Below, piece after piece: positions 1-13,257 of a DNA stretch of 64,000 nt. Every line of letters starts with the position of its first letter. Positions within the stretch are counted from its first letter, which is position 1. The translations under genes and the position numbers were made by a program. Source of the stretch: Onchocerca volvulus (lineage: Eukaryota; Nematoda; Chromadorea; Rhabditida; Onchocercidae); the NCBI GenBank assembly GCA_000499405.2, contig HG738138.1, positions 14,812,320 to 14,876,319 on the forward strand, written 5' to 3'. Below the pieces are notes generated by a model. That model was not told where the DNA came from and ran no database searches. It saw nothing but the letters and a program-made list of their open reading frames with translations.

Positions 1-143
1 GATTGGTACATCAGAAGAAAACCATTTGCTATAATAGAATAATTATGACTTCATGAAATTTTAGTAGTACTTCTTAAGTTCGCCTATATTGATTATAGTT
101 GTAGAAATTTATTATTTCGTTTCGTAACAGAATAACTATTCAG

Positions 144-2330
144 GAATAGAAAGACGAATAAAGCAAAAAAGAAAGATTTTATCGAGAAAAATGCAGAAAA
201 GCAGTCAGAAGAATCATGGCTTGCTAAAGAATCTGACTTTAACACTTATGTCTCGGAAGAAAGCGATGGACTTGTTACATGGAATTCTGATGATAACCAG
301 TAAGTAGAAAAAAAAAGAAAAAATTTTCATTCATTTCAATGATAATCTATTACACTTCAGATAGAAATGGAATTTTGCCTTTTAAGGAAGGATGAATTCG
401 TTAATTCGAAACAGATTTGAACGCTATCGTTAACTTTCGTTTGCTTCCCTAACTTCCGTTACTGTTTATTTCAAAACTAGAATTAGTATAGATTTATGTA
501 GTTAAACCATTATTTACAGTATACTAATCGTTCTTCTTAGTTTATGTCATATTCATATTGAATCCTAAAGCATTTCTCTATAAATGTGATTAATGCAGTT
601 CTTGAAATAATTGAAATGTTTTTTATGATTAGAAGCCTTGATTACGAAAAATGCAGGGTACATGAAATAATTCTGCTAATCTTTTTATATCATGCGAATA
701 TCAATTGTGTCTTGAAACCAATTTTGAAAATACAAATCATTATTTAGATCCAGTAGTAGAAAGCAAATTTTCAGAAGAAATCGTTCAAATGGTCGGAAGG
801 AACAGCTATCAAGCATATCCAGTGAGAGAAAAAGTGAAATCAGTTTCGGTAATGTTCGAAAATCTGAAATGAAAATGAAAGATGACATCTCTCCCACAAA
901 GTTTGTCATTTCATTGTATTTTAGTTGTTCATTGATAAGAATCTAATGCAGAATATTCGATTAAAATACCTCAACTAACTAAGCTTCTTATATGTTTTAA
1001 CAAATTTAATCCCGTCCGCTGTAAGTAAAATTAAATTATTCTCACTGGGTACCATATCTCGATTTTTAACGATAGTCAGTACATGTGATTATAAAAAAGT
1101 CCGGAATTGAAGACAGTACCATAATTTTAGTTTATATTAAGATATTTTTATCATTTTTTATCCGGGTATAGATAAAGGTGAGGAGATCCGCTGTATAATA
1201 TCATTAATAAAAGATTTCATTGTGTTAGATGCTATCGTACTTTGAATTTTATCCATTTTTAGCGGCATTTATTTATTTTTTAATCTGTTTTTTAGTAACA
1301 TAGAACAAGAATCTGACAGACATTCCTCAGACGAAAAACAACCGAGACTTACAGGACCTAAGAAGTCTATTCACAGTATAGCGGCTTCTGCTAAAAAGCA
1401 TGAAAAAGCGAATTTCGACAATACAGAATTTCGCGAAGGTATTTCTTTTAGTTTTTTATTTTTCGAAAGGTTTCCAAATTGTTCATTCGTTTGTTTCATT
1501 TGTTCATGTGTGATTACTGCATGTTTTTTTTTTTTGATTAGAAGATTATTTTTTTGCTTGAACCTTCAAAATTAATTCTTTTTAGCCTGCATTCTTGAAA
1601 ATGCGAATTAAAAAAATGTTTCTCGCATTTCAGAAATAGCAAAGGTTCCATTAGGCAAGGCAAAACAGCTACAGGAACGATTAGGGAAGAAATTATTTGA
1701 CAGGGCGTTCTTCGTTGATGATCCATCATCTAATCTTAGCAAGAAACCGGCCCGAAGGACTTTTGTGGTTTCTTTTTTTTTTACCTTAGTTTTATTTAGA
1801 AATTCCAGTGTATTTGGCTGATTTCAATACAATTTCTCATTAAGAATTTGTCTTAACTTAATTTGTTATAGCAGGAAAGAAAAAAAGAAAACAGTTTCTT
1901 CTGGATATAATGATCAGAGCTCAGAAATAGTATTAAATTTTTAGCTCTCTTCCGAATCTGAAACAGCTTAGTAATTCTGTTTTTCCCATGAAGAAATCTT
2001 GAATAATTGTAACTTTTTTCTGATTATTTTTTATTTTTCACTTATAATCTTTGTTTGACTTGCAGCGTGAAAATCCAAAAAGGCCGCACGAAGTGTCATC
2101 AAAAATACCGGTGTCAAAATTCAGGAACGTATTCGCGAATGAGAAATTGGAAAGACCCATGTAACTTTTGAATCCAATGCATGCTCCGTATCAATAATGC
2201 CTTTTTGCGCTTCAACAATTAAAAAAGAAAAAAATACTTTGAGATGTCCTCTAAAATATGGTCCAGAGAGTTCCGCTAAAACCACTTTGTTTTACAAAAG
2301 AGTGGTTTTATTGAAATCTCTAAAATCTCC

Positions 2331-2361
<31 letters not shown>

Positions 2362-3958
2362 GTTAATAGTAACAAAATAAATAAAATTTAATAAATTAAC
2401 TAAATTTTGTTCTTTTTATGATGCTTGTTTTATATTTTTCCAATCTTTAGTCCTTAAAATATTCAGCGATCATATTTAGAACCAATATATATAATAAAGT
2501 TCGTCATCCCTAATATTGATTATTTTTTAATGGAAACGATGTACTTTGATATGCCAAGATTAATTTTAAATTTTATTACGCCGTACTAAAATTCCTAGAC
2601 GTTAGAACTGCATAATATTAAGACTATGTCTTCATCTATATTGGTAAATAAGATGTTTTGCTAAAAAAATAGAATTCATGAAAGGCATCATTATGGTATC
2701 ACATGACTTGAAATTCAGTATTGCTTTAATTTGCAGTCTGTAATTTTGCTGCAGATTTGATCCTCGATTTGATAATAGATGTGGAGAATTTAATGATTAT
2801 ATATATTGCAATAATTATAGTTTTCTAAATGAAATACGTCAGCGAGAGAAAAAGGTATCTTTTCGTGTCTTATGTATGCAACCAGTTAGTTCCATTTGTT
2901 GTCATAAATGATAACGTATGGGTCGTTTTAGAATGGTAGAGTTGTTAACATTAACAATTAAAAAAAAGTTTGTTTGGAAGTTGTAGATTTCCAGTTTTTA
3001 GTTTCGGGTATACATTTAATCAAAAAAGTATATTCCAGAAAATTTTGCGTGATTTTAAACTTATGAATTTTTTTAGATATTGATGGAAGAATTGAAAAAT
3101 GTTACAGAAGAAGGGGATATTAACAGAAATCGATTGAAAGAAGCATTAAGAAAAATGAAAAATCAGGAAAAGTAAGCTTGCATAAATTTGTTTTAAAAAT
3201 TCTGGCAATTCTACATATTGATAGCATTTTGGTGGAAATTATTGAAATTTCGATTAGAAATCATTAATATTATTGTTGTCGGTAATCATAATTATTCATT
3301 ATTCTTTTATCTAGATTATTTACCTCAATTTTATTTAATCTTTCTGTGAGAAATGAATCAAAACTTAATATATTTATTGTCTTAAAGATTATTTATTTTT
3401 AATCACTTAATTATTTCTGCTGCAGAACACAAGCAGATGTTAATCGCCGTAAAGAAATAATCCGTGAAATACGGCTTGAGAACAATGAACGCATGTGCCA
3501 AGGCTTACCGCCAATTTTCAAGACAAGAGGTTTGTGCATCATATAAATATGAATTTTCAATATCAAACGTCTTTCCATCTATACATTTTTGATTAAGATA
3601 TGTTCGTTTTCTACCTATGATAAAAGAGTTGCTTTTTAAATTTTAATAGTTGTTTCTAATATTTCATCCATATTTTTTCAAAAAATTTCTGTGATTTAAA
3701 TAATCATTTTCAATTTCGAAATGAATTTAAAAAATAAAAAATATGAATTTGGAAGTAAATGCATCTGAATCAATGCTTATTTTGTTATTTCAAGCACAAA
3801 TTCGGGAACTTGTGTGGCGAAAAAAGTATGATGAATTGAAAGGTGGAAAGAAATTGGAAAAATATCTTCGTCGCAAAACCAAAAAGCAAGATAAGCGACA
3901 TGGTATCAGTGGATCAATAAGCTGTAATGATGAAGTAATATTATGCTCAAGTGATTAA
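144..3958 (+). CDS. rrp36: RRP36-like rRNA processing protein (5' end outside window)
   Basis: The RRP36 family acts in the nucleolus, in early cleavage of pre-rRNA on the way to 18S rRNA. I joined nine exons with consistent phase: 144-299, 748-900, 1296-1438, 1634-1767, 2066-2160, 2755-2854, 3077-3171, 3426-3529 and 3795-3958 (TAA). They give about 380 residues. The first two thirds are charged, Ser/Lys/Glu-rich and poorly conserved. The family domain begins in exon 6 with FDPRFDNRCGEFN and a YSFL motif, runs through a basic helical stretch (exons 7-8), and ends with ELVWRKKYDELK and a Lys/Arg-rich tail. This order and spacing are characteristic of RRP36. Human RRP36 is about 259 residues, so the worm protein has a longer N-terminus. 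No start codon is visible in phase, so at least one exon lies to the left. AATAAA at about 4040 could serve polyadenylation. The family call is firm; the first three exons rest on splice phase only. Confidence 0.85.
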
Positions 3959-6096
3959 ATAATTTGCTGGAATCGAATAGATGTTATTTTTTCATAATTT
4001 CGGGTTTCTTCGGTTTTGCTTTTGATGCGAATTGCGTAAAATAAAGTACACAATTATATTTATCTTTCGAAATTGTATCTTTCATTTGTCTTCCGGAGTA
4101 CCGACAATTATTTTTACTAAAATTCAATTGTGTTTTACAATTGAAATCTGCTTATATTTTACTTTATTTTATGTAAGTTTTCAAAATACTTGATCCACAT
4201 ATTATTTGTTAATAAAACCATCAAGTCAAAGTTTTTAATTCTTTCCTAGATTGCATATCAATTAATTGTCAATGCTTCTCATCATTGGTTTAGCCTGTTT
4301 TTTTAATTATTCAATTATTGGTTCCGTTCTTGAATTAGCTGCATTTTTTTTTTCTATGAATCTTTAAAATATGGAATTAAAATTCAAAAAGAATATACAA
4401 TCTGGAAGGAATATTGTCGAAGCAAGAATTTTTTGCAAATTATTTCGCCGTAAAATACAATGAAGATTGTGTCCTTCCCTTTTCCAAATGTCAAATTGAA
4501 ACTTTTGGGATGAAAAGATTGGCGAATCTGTTTTTCTGAACGATTTTTAAATAATTTTTTTCTTTTGGCAAAGACTTTTTTTTTTGCAATTTTGTGATTC
4601 ATAATTATTTTGTGCAGTTTTATCATTATTTAGATACTTGATTAGAATTCAAAAAACTGGACAAAATTTTCTGACATTAATTTCACATAAGTTACAGACA
4701 AATTTTAACTCATATATTTTCTCAACATGCAACAAATGATTCAAAAGTAAATTTTATTTGAAATATTTTTGCAGTGATGGTGCAACTTCGAAGCAAATAA
4801 GAAACAATTAATTAATGGAGGATAAACATTTTTTGATGGAAATTTAGACATTTTAGGATAAGGATTTTTTAAATAATTATTCAAAAAGAAAAAGATTATA
4901 ATGAAAAAAATTCTGCAAAATGAGTATCTTTTGTTTAATTAGTGTAATTATAATCCATTTGAAAATTTTTCTTCCATTGAAGATAATTTTTTTTTTTTTT
5001 CATCCTTTTTATTGTATTTACTTAATTTGTAAGCAAATTACTTTAATCATTACATGAAATGACACACTGAATAATTCAATGAGACACATAATTAATTGGA
5101 TGAAAAACTATAATTTAAAGAATTTCAATTCTAAATATTTGTTTGTTTCACAGTCATGTTGTTTACGGGAACATAACTCAATTACGTATTGCAATCTAAC
5201 CGATATAAAAAATCTGCTCGGATTTGTAAAACGTATCGCATATTTGCAAATAATTGAACCTTGTTCAGGTATTCGTAAACTTACAAGCGTTATTTTAGGC
5301 CGTACAATTTTTTCATAATCATTTTCTATTTTAATGATCGAAAATTCGGTATCGCTGCTTACTGTAAAATGCCATAATAATATTTGCGAATCTGTTGTGC
5401 GAATTCTGAAAAAAAAAATGTTTATGATACAACCGAAAGAAGAAATTCTTCTGTCACTAAATTTTCAATAAATTTTAAAATCTTAAGAAAAGAAAACAGA
5501 CAAAGAGAAATAATCAAGAAAATTTTATTAAATAAGCATTTCATATTTTTCTTTTTCATATTCTTTGATTTATTCTTTAAAAAACACCTTTTTTTCACAG
5601 ACTTTGCTCTTTTTATTGTTTCTCTCTTGACTTCGACAAAAATTACTTTTTTTTTTTTTCTTAATACAAACTTTTTAATTTCAAATATTTGTTTCCTCTT
5701 GATTATTTCAGTACAACTTAGTGGAACTTTCCGGAAACCATGTTTTTGCCAAATTAAATCAGAATTATAATAATGTTTAGGTTCTACTTCAATCGGTTTT
5801 TGACATAATGATTCCGGTTTTTCCGCACATCCACTTTCATCACGCCATTCTCCACAAAACATTGTTGGCATGGGTGTAAGAAAAAACAAAATTTTTGACA
5901 TTCAAATTTGAATTAAAATAACAAAACAGATAATTCATTTTTCTTCTTTTTTTTTTGGATTAATAATTTTTCAATATTATTTTGCACGAGCAACAAAGCG
6001 ATTTTTGGATTATGCTAAAGTATAATATAACTTTACCGGATCATCAGACAATCCAGTAAATCATTCCAAAATACATCTGACTGCAATGATTCGAAT
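3959..6096. other. Intergenic, AT-rich, one doubtful gene
   Basis: Downstream flank of the RRP36-like gene. It has T- and A-runs and no recognised conserved protein. The only coding hint is the minus-strand frame at 5355-5901, listed separately. A minus frame at 4384-4626 is Lys/Ile-rich and looks like chance. Confidence 0.5.
5355..5901 (-). CDS. Possible small gene of unknown function
   Basis: I do not recognise this protein. The minus frame opens with ATG at 5901; a second ATG lies 11 codons in. Its first ~80 residues have a balanced composition with several cysteines (CGEWRDESGC, CQKPIEVEP, HGFRKVPLSCTE), unlike the Phe/Lys/Ile-rich chance frames nearby. The rest of the frame is Lys-rich and may be intron. 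A strong acceptor (T-run then CAG) at about 5406 is followed by a short exon-like stretch reading FAQQIRKYYYGIL, with a GTAAGC donor near 5357, which suggests a multi-exon gene going left. An overlapping plus frame (5384-5770) is dominated by Phe and is probably its shadow. No domain can be named. Confidence 0.3.
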
Positions 6097-9000
6097 GTCA
6101 TGTAATAAATAACTATAAAAAAATAAAATATTTTGTTGAAAATTTTCATATCAGTCACAAGATATTTATTTTAAACTATATAAATTAAATTTCATCAAGA
6201 TTTAATCGTAATTTTAAAAACCAATATACATTATGAGTTGGATACTTTTTCCTTTTCATCTTTTTTTTCTTTTTTCATTCCTAATATGATATTTTGTCTT
6301 TTTTTAATTTCTATAAATAGATTTTTTCTTTAATTATCAAAATTTCAAATTTTAGAAAAATTTGAAGGACTAAATTTAGAGCAAAGCTCGTCAGCTAAGA
6401 ATGGTATTGACAAAATGCTACAATAAGTTACTAACAAAGGATATTTATTAGATTTTAAATCATTAATTCGAGACATACTAATCTTTAGCGTGGATTTTTC
6501 AAGTAACGAATCAAATCCCATCAATATTTCAATTATGCCATCGTAGTTCTCGAATATGACAAGTTGGCGTTACGACATACTAAATAAGTGAACTGTCCCA
6601 TTTTTCTTCCAAAAAAAAAAAAATGAAACTTTATTATATTGTTTCAAATCAATCTAGAACTATTTCAAAAGTAAGTATTAATAAGTCAAAATAATTTTTT
6701 TTTTCTTTTAAATTTGATTTGAAAAAGAAAAATCGATTTGTTTTACCAACCAGAGAACGCAGATTAAATGATGAAAAAATAAAAAAAATTCTTTTTCAAT
6801 ATTTGTAATAAAAAAAAAATTTTCGAGAAAAGTCTTCAAATGTTCATAATAAAATAATCTTTCGACAACGAATATTCCGATGCATCAGAATAATACTTGT
6901 CTTAAGATATTACGGTAACAAAGCGAAGCGATTATTTTAAAAAGTTAAGTTATTTAATATTTAAGTATAATATGATAATACTAGCCAGAGCGTACTTTTT
7001 ATTCGTTGCACTTAGATATTAAGTATCAAATTATTCAATACTCAAGTAACAAGATAATGTTAAATTGTGACTGGAAGGTTAATTGGAATATCAAATTACT
7101 ATATTTAAGTATAAGATGATATTGAAATACAGTTAGATTAGATTTTCTTTCCTAAATGAATTGTAATAATAGATCTTTTTTGCTTCTCATTGATTTACTC
7201 TATAGATAATCGTTAATCGGAATTAAATTAATCACACAAGCAACGATTAAAAAAAAAAAAAAAAAACAAATTTGAACTGAAATGATGAGTTCCAAACCAG
7301 AAATATCTTCCAAAAATTGAAATTTTACGGAAATAGTTTTAAAGAAATCCTAAAGGAATGAGTTTATTTTCCATATTTTCATCAATAAAAAAAAATTAAC
7401 TATGGTTTAATACTATAGCTTAGGTCCCAGTGGATTATTGTAGCTAATATAACAAACAATGAGGATACTGTAACCAAACTAGCGGCATAAAAGATTAAAT
7501 GGATGGTTCTGGAAGTGATATCCAGAAAATAATGCACAAAATTTTGTAAAGTATTGCATAAGATTTCTTTCGAAATAATTTAGATTTTGAAATTTTCCAA
7601 ATAGAAAATTAAAATAAAAAAAAATGGTGCAATTATTTTATGTTTATAACAAGAAATGAATCCTCGAATTTTTTTAAAAAAAGTTAATATTCAAAAAAAA
7701 GCGAACTATCGAGAGAATGAAAGTTAAAAATTGTAGAGAAAAACAAAAATTATATTGCGTACGATATCGAATTTAATAGCAAACATATATTTCTCGCTTC
7801 CATTCACTTAAAGAAATACTTAAATGAAATAGATTTTTATCCATAATTTTTAAATGAAAAAAGCAAAATAAAATTGAATGAATAAAATTGATTTCAATTG
7901 TTAATATCGCTTCTCAACTTTTTTTTTGAATTTTTAAAAAGCATGTTCTTAAAATTAACTATGTTTAAAGTAAAAAAGCTAATATACAGAATATCTATTC
8001 ATTTCCTACACTATTAATGTATTAAAAAGAACAGGAAATTTTTTTATCCGTTTAATTTTATTATTATTGAAAAGAAACTTATTAAATCAGAAAACATAGC
8101 CGAAAAACTTGGTTAATTTTAAATTTTATGAAAAAAATTTTTTTGCACGATTTTAGTCGTAATTAGCAAAGACGTTTTCGAATATATTGCAAAGCAAATT
8201 TTAAAAAAAGTGTTACACATTTTAGCAGTACAGTAATAGTAAGATTAATCATTTGTCCTATCAACAAATAAATAAAAAAGGCCTGAAATTATTTGATATT
8301 CTCAAAAAATGTCAAAAATTTTGGATGAAAAGAAATTTATACTTAATGCATTGTCAAAAATATATTGAAAACGCATCGGGATGAAAACTATTACTTCAAA
8401 ATTCCTAATTTTATTACTTTAATACCATTTTATTGTTTCAAAGCATGAGCGCGAATGTATTTTTTAAAATGAAATTGAAATTAAAAAAAAATCAAATGAG
8501 ATGAACCATTTCTTAATAACAACACTTTATAACAAAAGAAAAAAAAATTCAAAGTGCCATTTGAAATGACCATGGTTCAGCTGTTTATTTTGATGTTTCA
8601 ACTGTAAGTAATAAAAAAAAAAAAAATTTCATCGATTTTCATTTCGAAAATATCAGTGATTTTTTCCTATAATCGACGAATAATTTCACGTTATTTTGTT
8701 TATTTACTAATCAGTTGCTATTATAATTGGTAAATCGAAAAACTTAATTATTACTTGCCGAATTAATAATGATATATCCAACTAAAATAATACATATGCT
8801 TTTACTTTAATTCGAAAATTTTCCTTTACATTTTACATTTTATTTCAGTGCCGATTAATTAATATTTGTCATTTTATTTATATACTAACAAGGCCATGTC
8901 AAGGTTATAGAAATTAAATTTATAGAAATTTATTGTGTATTTAATGAAAAAAAGAGTAAAGAAAGAGCATTAAACAAATTGAATAAAGATTTAGAGACAT

Positions 9001-11419
9001 TCATTATAAAAAAAAACAAGCCACAAAAAATTTTAGAAAAAATTTTGCACTAAAAAAGTGAAAGAGAAGTTATTTTTAAAAAAATATTGCTCATTCGAAA
9101 AAAATTTTTTATTCAAATTATTGTATTGAAGACACAAAAAAACAGAAATTTTTTTTTAATTTGAACTGGAAGGAATATATTTTGAAGAAAATTAAAAAAA
9201 AAAAGAAATAATGAAGTGAGAAAAAAAAAAAACAAAACAAAACAAAATGAAAAATATTGCGAACAAAATTGAGGAATAAGGAAAAAAAAAGGAATTGATA
9301 CGGTAAGTGAAATTGAATGAATAATTTTTCAACCAATACTCAATCTTTCAAAAAAAAAGCAAAGCAATGAAAATTGTATAACATATCGATATGAAACCAC
9401 CTTCTTAGCATCTCATCATCTTTATATATTCCACTCCCCGCTCCCATACATTTTAAGTTAATTTATGTATAAAAATGATTCTGATAGGAGGAAAGGAAGG
9501 GGAAAAAAAAGATGGCAAGAAAGTTTCTGAGTTTTTCATGTCATTTTTTTTTCACTAACAAACAAGAAATTTGATTCTTTCAATAAAAAAAAAAATTTTT
9601 AACGGTTTAAGAATGAATTTTATAATTTTGGAAATAAATTTGATAGTTCCAGGAAGCAACTGGATAAACTTAAAATAAATTTGACAATTTTGAATGATAA
9701 TTTAGACATTATAGAAAAAAATTCGAAATTTTTCTAAAGATCCGGAAATTTCAATTTACCGAGAAATATTAAGAATTAAGAAATAGCTTTGAAATAGGAC
9801 AAAAAAGTTTTCGAAAGTTTGAAATACGACTAGAATAATACATTCTCTTCGTTATGAACAAGAATTATATTGCTCGTCTTGATTTATCAATTTATAATTA
9901 CCTCAATTCACAGTTAAAATTGCAATCGATAAAATTTTAAATTTATTAGATAAAATATCACTGCAAGAATTGGAAAATTTCTGACAATATTTTTCTGAAT
10001 TGAGATATATTAATAAATGATTAACAATATTGTGTTAATAAAATGAACTATAAAAAATTCTCTGGTATAATACTGAAAAAAATTGAAATTTTCAAAAACG
10101 AATTCAAAAATTGAAATTTAAAGTACAAAAATATTTTAATTTCTTTTCGATGTTAATGTAATACAATTAAACGGGAAACAAAAAATAACGAACTATTCTG
10201 AATTTCATTCGAAACAATAAGCTATGAACAAATTGTTTAGACAGATTTCTCAGTTAATAAAATTTATGAAGCAGTGAATACGATTTTGTAATATTTAATA
10301 AAATTTTTGCTATCCATGACAAATATTTAATAAAAGAATTTCAACAAAAATCATAACGAACTCTCTGATATAGCATTAAATTGTTTCCACTAAAATTTCC
10401 AATGTAAAAAATTTTAATTGCAGAAATAGTTTAATTTCATTTGAATGCTTGTCAACATCATTTAAATCAGACAGCAAGTTCTAGATTATATAATGAGACT
10501 ATTAATTTTTAATAAGCACCATTTAGATTCAGTAATAAGATGCATTGATCTATAACAAATATATCAAGGTTGAATAAAAAAATGAATTTATTCGCAAAAA
10601 GTGTCATCGAGACTGGATAATGAAATGTATTTGTCCATAACAAGTATCATCTAGGTTGGATAATAAGATGTATTTAGTATTTAGCTATTACAAATACCAT
10701 TCAGGCTATAGTGCAAGCTCCTCAAAAAGTACCATTTAAATTAGGTAAACCGACAAAGCTAAACACAAAGAACACACGAGTAAAAGGATTAAATTAGAAT
10801 TGGTAATGGTCTTTTCATTTCGGTAAGAAAAAAAAGAAAAGAAAAAATAGAAAAAAAGGAAAAAAATCCGACAATGACAATCAAATAACCCGAGAGGAAA
10901 TGGATTCTTACGACCACACGCATACTCGAGCGTACGCATACATACGTCGGCCATGTGGTATATTTATATATGTAGATAAACAGATGACAGAAAGACATTC
11001 AAAAAAATTGAAAAAAAGAAAAAAGAAAAACGAATAAACAAAATTGACTGAGACAGATAATTTTGCAAAAATTTTCCTTTCTATTTTTCCGTTCTTTCCA
11101 AAATTTTCTTTTATCATTTTTACTTAAACTTTTTGGAAATTCATCTTCCTCTTTATTCATCTTTATCCTCATATCCATTTTCTCTCCATCTTTTTTATGA
11201 CTGCTTTTTTTTATTTTTAATATTTATTGAAAGAAAAAAAAAAAAATGTCTACGTTTTTCTTTCTGATCATCTTTTCGATTTCGATTCTAATGCCATCGT
11301 AATATGTGAGAAAATCATCATTTTATAGTGAAATAACATTTTGAAAGCTTTCAAAAGGGAGAAAAAGAAGTTTTGAAGTATTTTTGAAATATTTTGAAAT
11401 ATTTTCCACTCACTTACTT

Positions 11420-11650
11420 TTACCTGTCACAGGTGTGACAGATAAAAAAAAGCAGGCATGTTAACACAAAACCAGGGCGCTTATTCGAATGCAAAAAAGT
11501 TGTAAAAGAACTTAAAATGAACAATTTTGAACATTTACGACAAAGAGGCAATTCAAGACACTACTTAATATTAGAAATCAGAAAGGTAATACATAAATTG
11601 CTTGAACGAAACATTTCATTATACACTATCATGAGAATACCTCGACATTT
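11420..11650 (+). repeat. Dispersed repeat piece shared with the Helitron cluster
   Basis: The stretch containing AACATTTCATTATACACTAT, plus the upstream sentence with CAAGACAC and TTAATATTAGAA, recurs with substitutions at about 29938-30092. In the opposite orientation it recurs at about 28979-29110. The right arm carries the mirror copy at 13258-13490. A short palindrome, TGTCACAGGTGTGACA, lies at its left edge; a similar GTCACGGACGTGAC palindrome occurs inside the Helitron at about 32190. I infer a common element family. Confidence 0.6.
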
Positions 11651-11653
11651 TCG

Positions 11654-12001
11654 CTACACAACTACATTCCTCACAAAACAACGAATTGGTGAAGAAGCAT
11701 TACAGTGCTGCATGCAATTTCTGCTCTTATCAGTCCTGCAATCGACCCAGCGCTTCGTCCTGTCACATGATAGCAGTCTTGCTCGCGATATAGCGTCAGT
11801 AATTGTCCTCGTATTTTGACCGATTTGTAAGTTGGATTGGAAATCGCTACTTGCTATTGTGATTCTGTTAGGCCAGCAATAGAGTTCATTCGATATTATA
11901 CACAATATAGTACAACAAAAGGAAACGAATAATACACGGCAAATAGCAAAAACACTAGCAGTGGTCTTCTGAACTGTTGCTGGTTCTGTCGTTGAAGCCA
12001 T
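11654..12001 (-). CDS. Unknown 115-codon frame with membrane segment (left-arm copy)
   Basis: Mirror copy of 12907-13254; see that entry. ATG at 12001, stop at 11654. Confidence 0.3.
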   Translation of the reverse strand: MASTTEPATVQKTTASVFAICRVLFVSFCCTILCIISNELYCWPNRITIASSDFQSNLQIGQNTRTITDAISRARLLSCDRTKRWVDCRTDKSRNCMQHCNASSPIRCFVRNVVV

Positions 12002-12097
12002 TCTTTTATCGGATTGGAATTGATTTGCTATTGACACTGATCTCGTTGAAGACGCCGATGTATAGGAACTGACTTCCAAGAACTACGGTTCGCGCTG

Positions 12098-12658
12098 NNN
12101 NNNNNNNNNNNNNNNNNNNNNNNNNNNNNNNNNNNNNNNNNNNNNNNNNNNNNNNNNNNNNNNNNNNNNNNNNNNNNNNNNNNNNNNNNNNNNNNNNNNN
12201 NNNNNNNNNNNNNNNNNNNNNNNNNNNNNNNNNNNNNNNNNNNNNNNNNNNNNNNNNNNNNNNNNNNNNNNNNNNNNNNNNNNNNNNNNNNNNNNNNNNN
12301 NNNNNNNNNNNNNNNNNNNNNNNNNNNNNNNNNNNNNNNNNNNNNNNNNNNNNNNNNNNNNNNNNNNNNNNNNNNNNNNNNNNNNNNNNNNNNNNNNNNN
12401 NNNNNNNNNNNNNNNNNNNNNNNNNNNNNNNNNNNNNNNNNNNNNNNNNNNNNNNNNNNNNNNNNNNNNNNNNNNNNNNNNNNNNNNNNNNNNNNNNNNN
12501 NNNNNNNNNNNNNNNNNNNNNNNNNNNNNNNNNNNNNNNNNNNNNNNNNNNNNNNNNNNNNNNNNNNNNNNNNNNNNNNNNNNNNNNNNNNNNNNNNNNN
12601 NNNNNNNNNNNNNNNNNNNNNNNNNNNNNNNNNNNNNNNNNNNNNNNNNNNNNNNNNN
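12098..12658. other. Assembly gap (N run) at the centre of the inverted repeat
   Basis: Run of N of about 560 bases. It starts exactly where the left arm stops matching, so the join between arms was not sequenced through. Any frame crossing it is meaningless. Confidence 1.
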
Positions 12659-12810
12659 CATCGTGAGAATTTCGATCTTATCCTCAGTCCTCATGACCAG
12701 TCTTTTACACGACCAATGAACCTCCGCCCACTATCAAGTCCAAGGATGAACCATTCATAAAAGGGGAGATTCCGCGGGAGCATCATCAGCAGCAACACTG
12801 GGGGGAGAAT
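12659..12810. other. Unpaired centre next to the right arm
   Basis: About 150 bases between the gap and the right arm, less AT-rich than the surroundings. A plus frame here reads TIKSKDEPFIKGEIP and ends at the TAG at 12823-12825, just inside the arm, so coding sequence of a mobile element may enter from the gap. I cannot name the protein. Confidence 0.4.
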
Positions 12811-12906
12811 CAGCGCGAACCGTAGTTCTTGGAAGTCAGTTCCTATACATCGGCGTCTTCAACGAGATCAGTGTCAATAGCAAATCAATTCCAATCCGAT
12901 AAAAGA

Positions 12907-13254
12907 ATGGCTTCAACGACAGAACCAGCAACAGTTCAGAAGACCACTGCTAGTGTTTTTGCTATTTGCCGTGTATTATTCGTTTCCTTTTGTTGTACTA
13001 TATTGTGTATAATATCGAATGAACTCTATTGCTGGCCTAACAGAATCACAATAGCAAGTAGCGATTTCCAATCCAACTTACAAATCGGTCAAAATACGAG
13101 GACAATTACTGACGCTATATCGCGAGCAAGACTGCTATCATGTGACAGGACGAAGCGCTGGGTCGATTGCAGGACTGATAAGAGCAGAAATTGCATGCAG
13201 CACTGTAATGCTTCTTCACCAATTCGTTGTTTTGTGAGGAATGTAGTTGTGTAG
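12907..13254 (+). CDS. Unknown 115-codon frame with membrane segment (right-arm copy)
   Basis: The open frame starts after a TAG at 12823-12825; the first ATG is at 12907. The predicted product has a Thr/Ser-rich N-terminus, then one strongly hydrophobic stretch (residues ~17-38, rich in Phe, Val, Cys and Ile) able to act as a signal anchor or signal peptide. A Cys-rich C-terminal half follows, with a basic pair near CDRTKRWVDC and a CMQHC motif. Such an arrangement could belong to the start of an envelope-like ORF of a retroelement or a secreted protein, but no family signature is visible. Codon use is more balanced than in surrounding chance frames. Both arms keep it open. It may be one exon of a longer gene. 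Confidence 0.35.
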   Translation: MASTTEPATVQKTTASVFAICRVLFVSFCCTILCIISNELYCWPNRITIASSDFQSNLQIGQNTRTITDAISRARLLSCDRTKRWVDCRTDKSRNCMQHCNASSPIRCFVRNVVV

Positions 13255-13257
13255 CGA

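Larger units (their letters stand above)
6097..12097 (+). repeat. Left arm of a ~6 kb inverted repeat
   Basis: Reverse-complement partner of 12811-18811. Paired positions sum to 24908 over most of the arm (for example 11654/13254 and 9118/15790) and to 24906 near the outer end, so there is at least one 2-base indel. A few substitutions sit near the outer boundary, and similarity ends abruptly at about 6097. The inner boundary coincides exactly with the start of the N run. Apart from the frame at 11654-12001 and the dispersed-repeat piece at 11420-11650, the arm is AT-rich with no recognisable gene. Confidence 0.9.

Noticed and set aside
12083..12694. 203-codon minus frame
   Set aside because: Almost entirely N; no sequence evidence.
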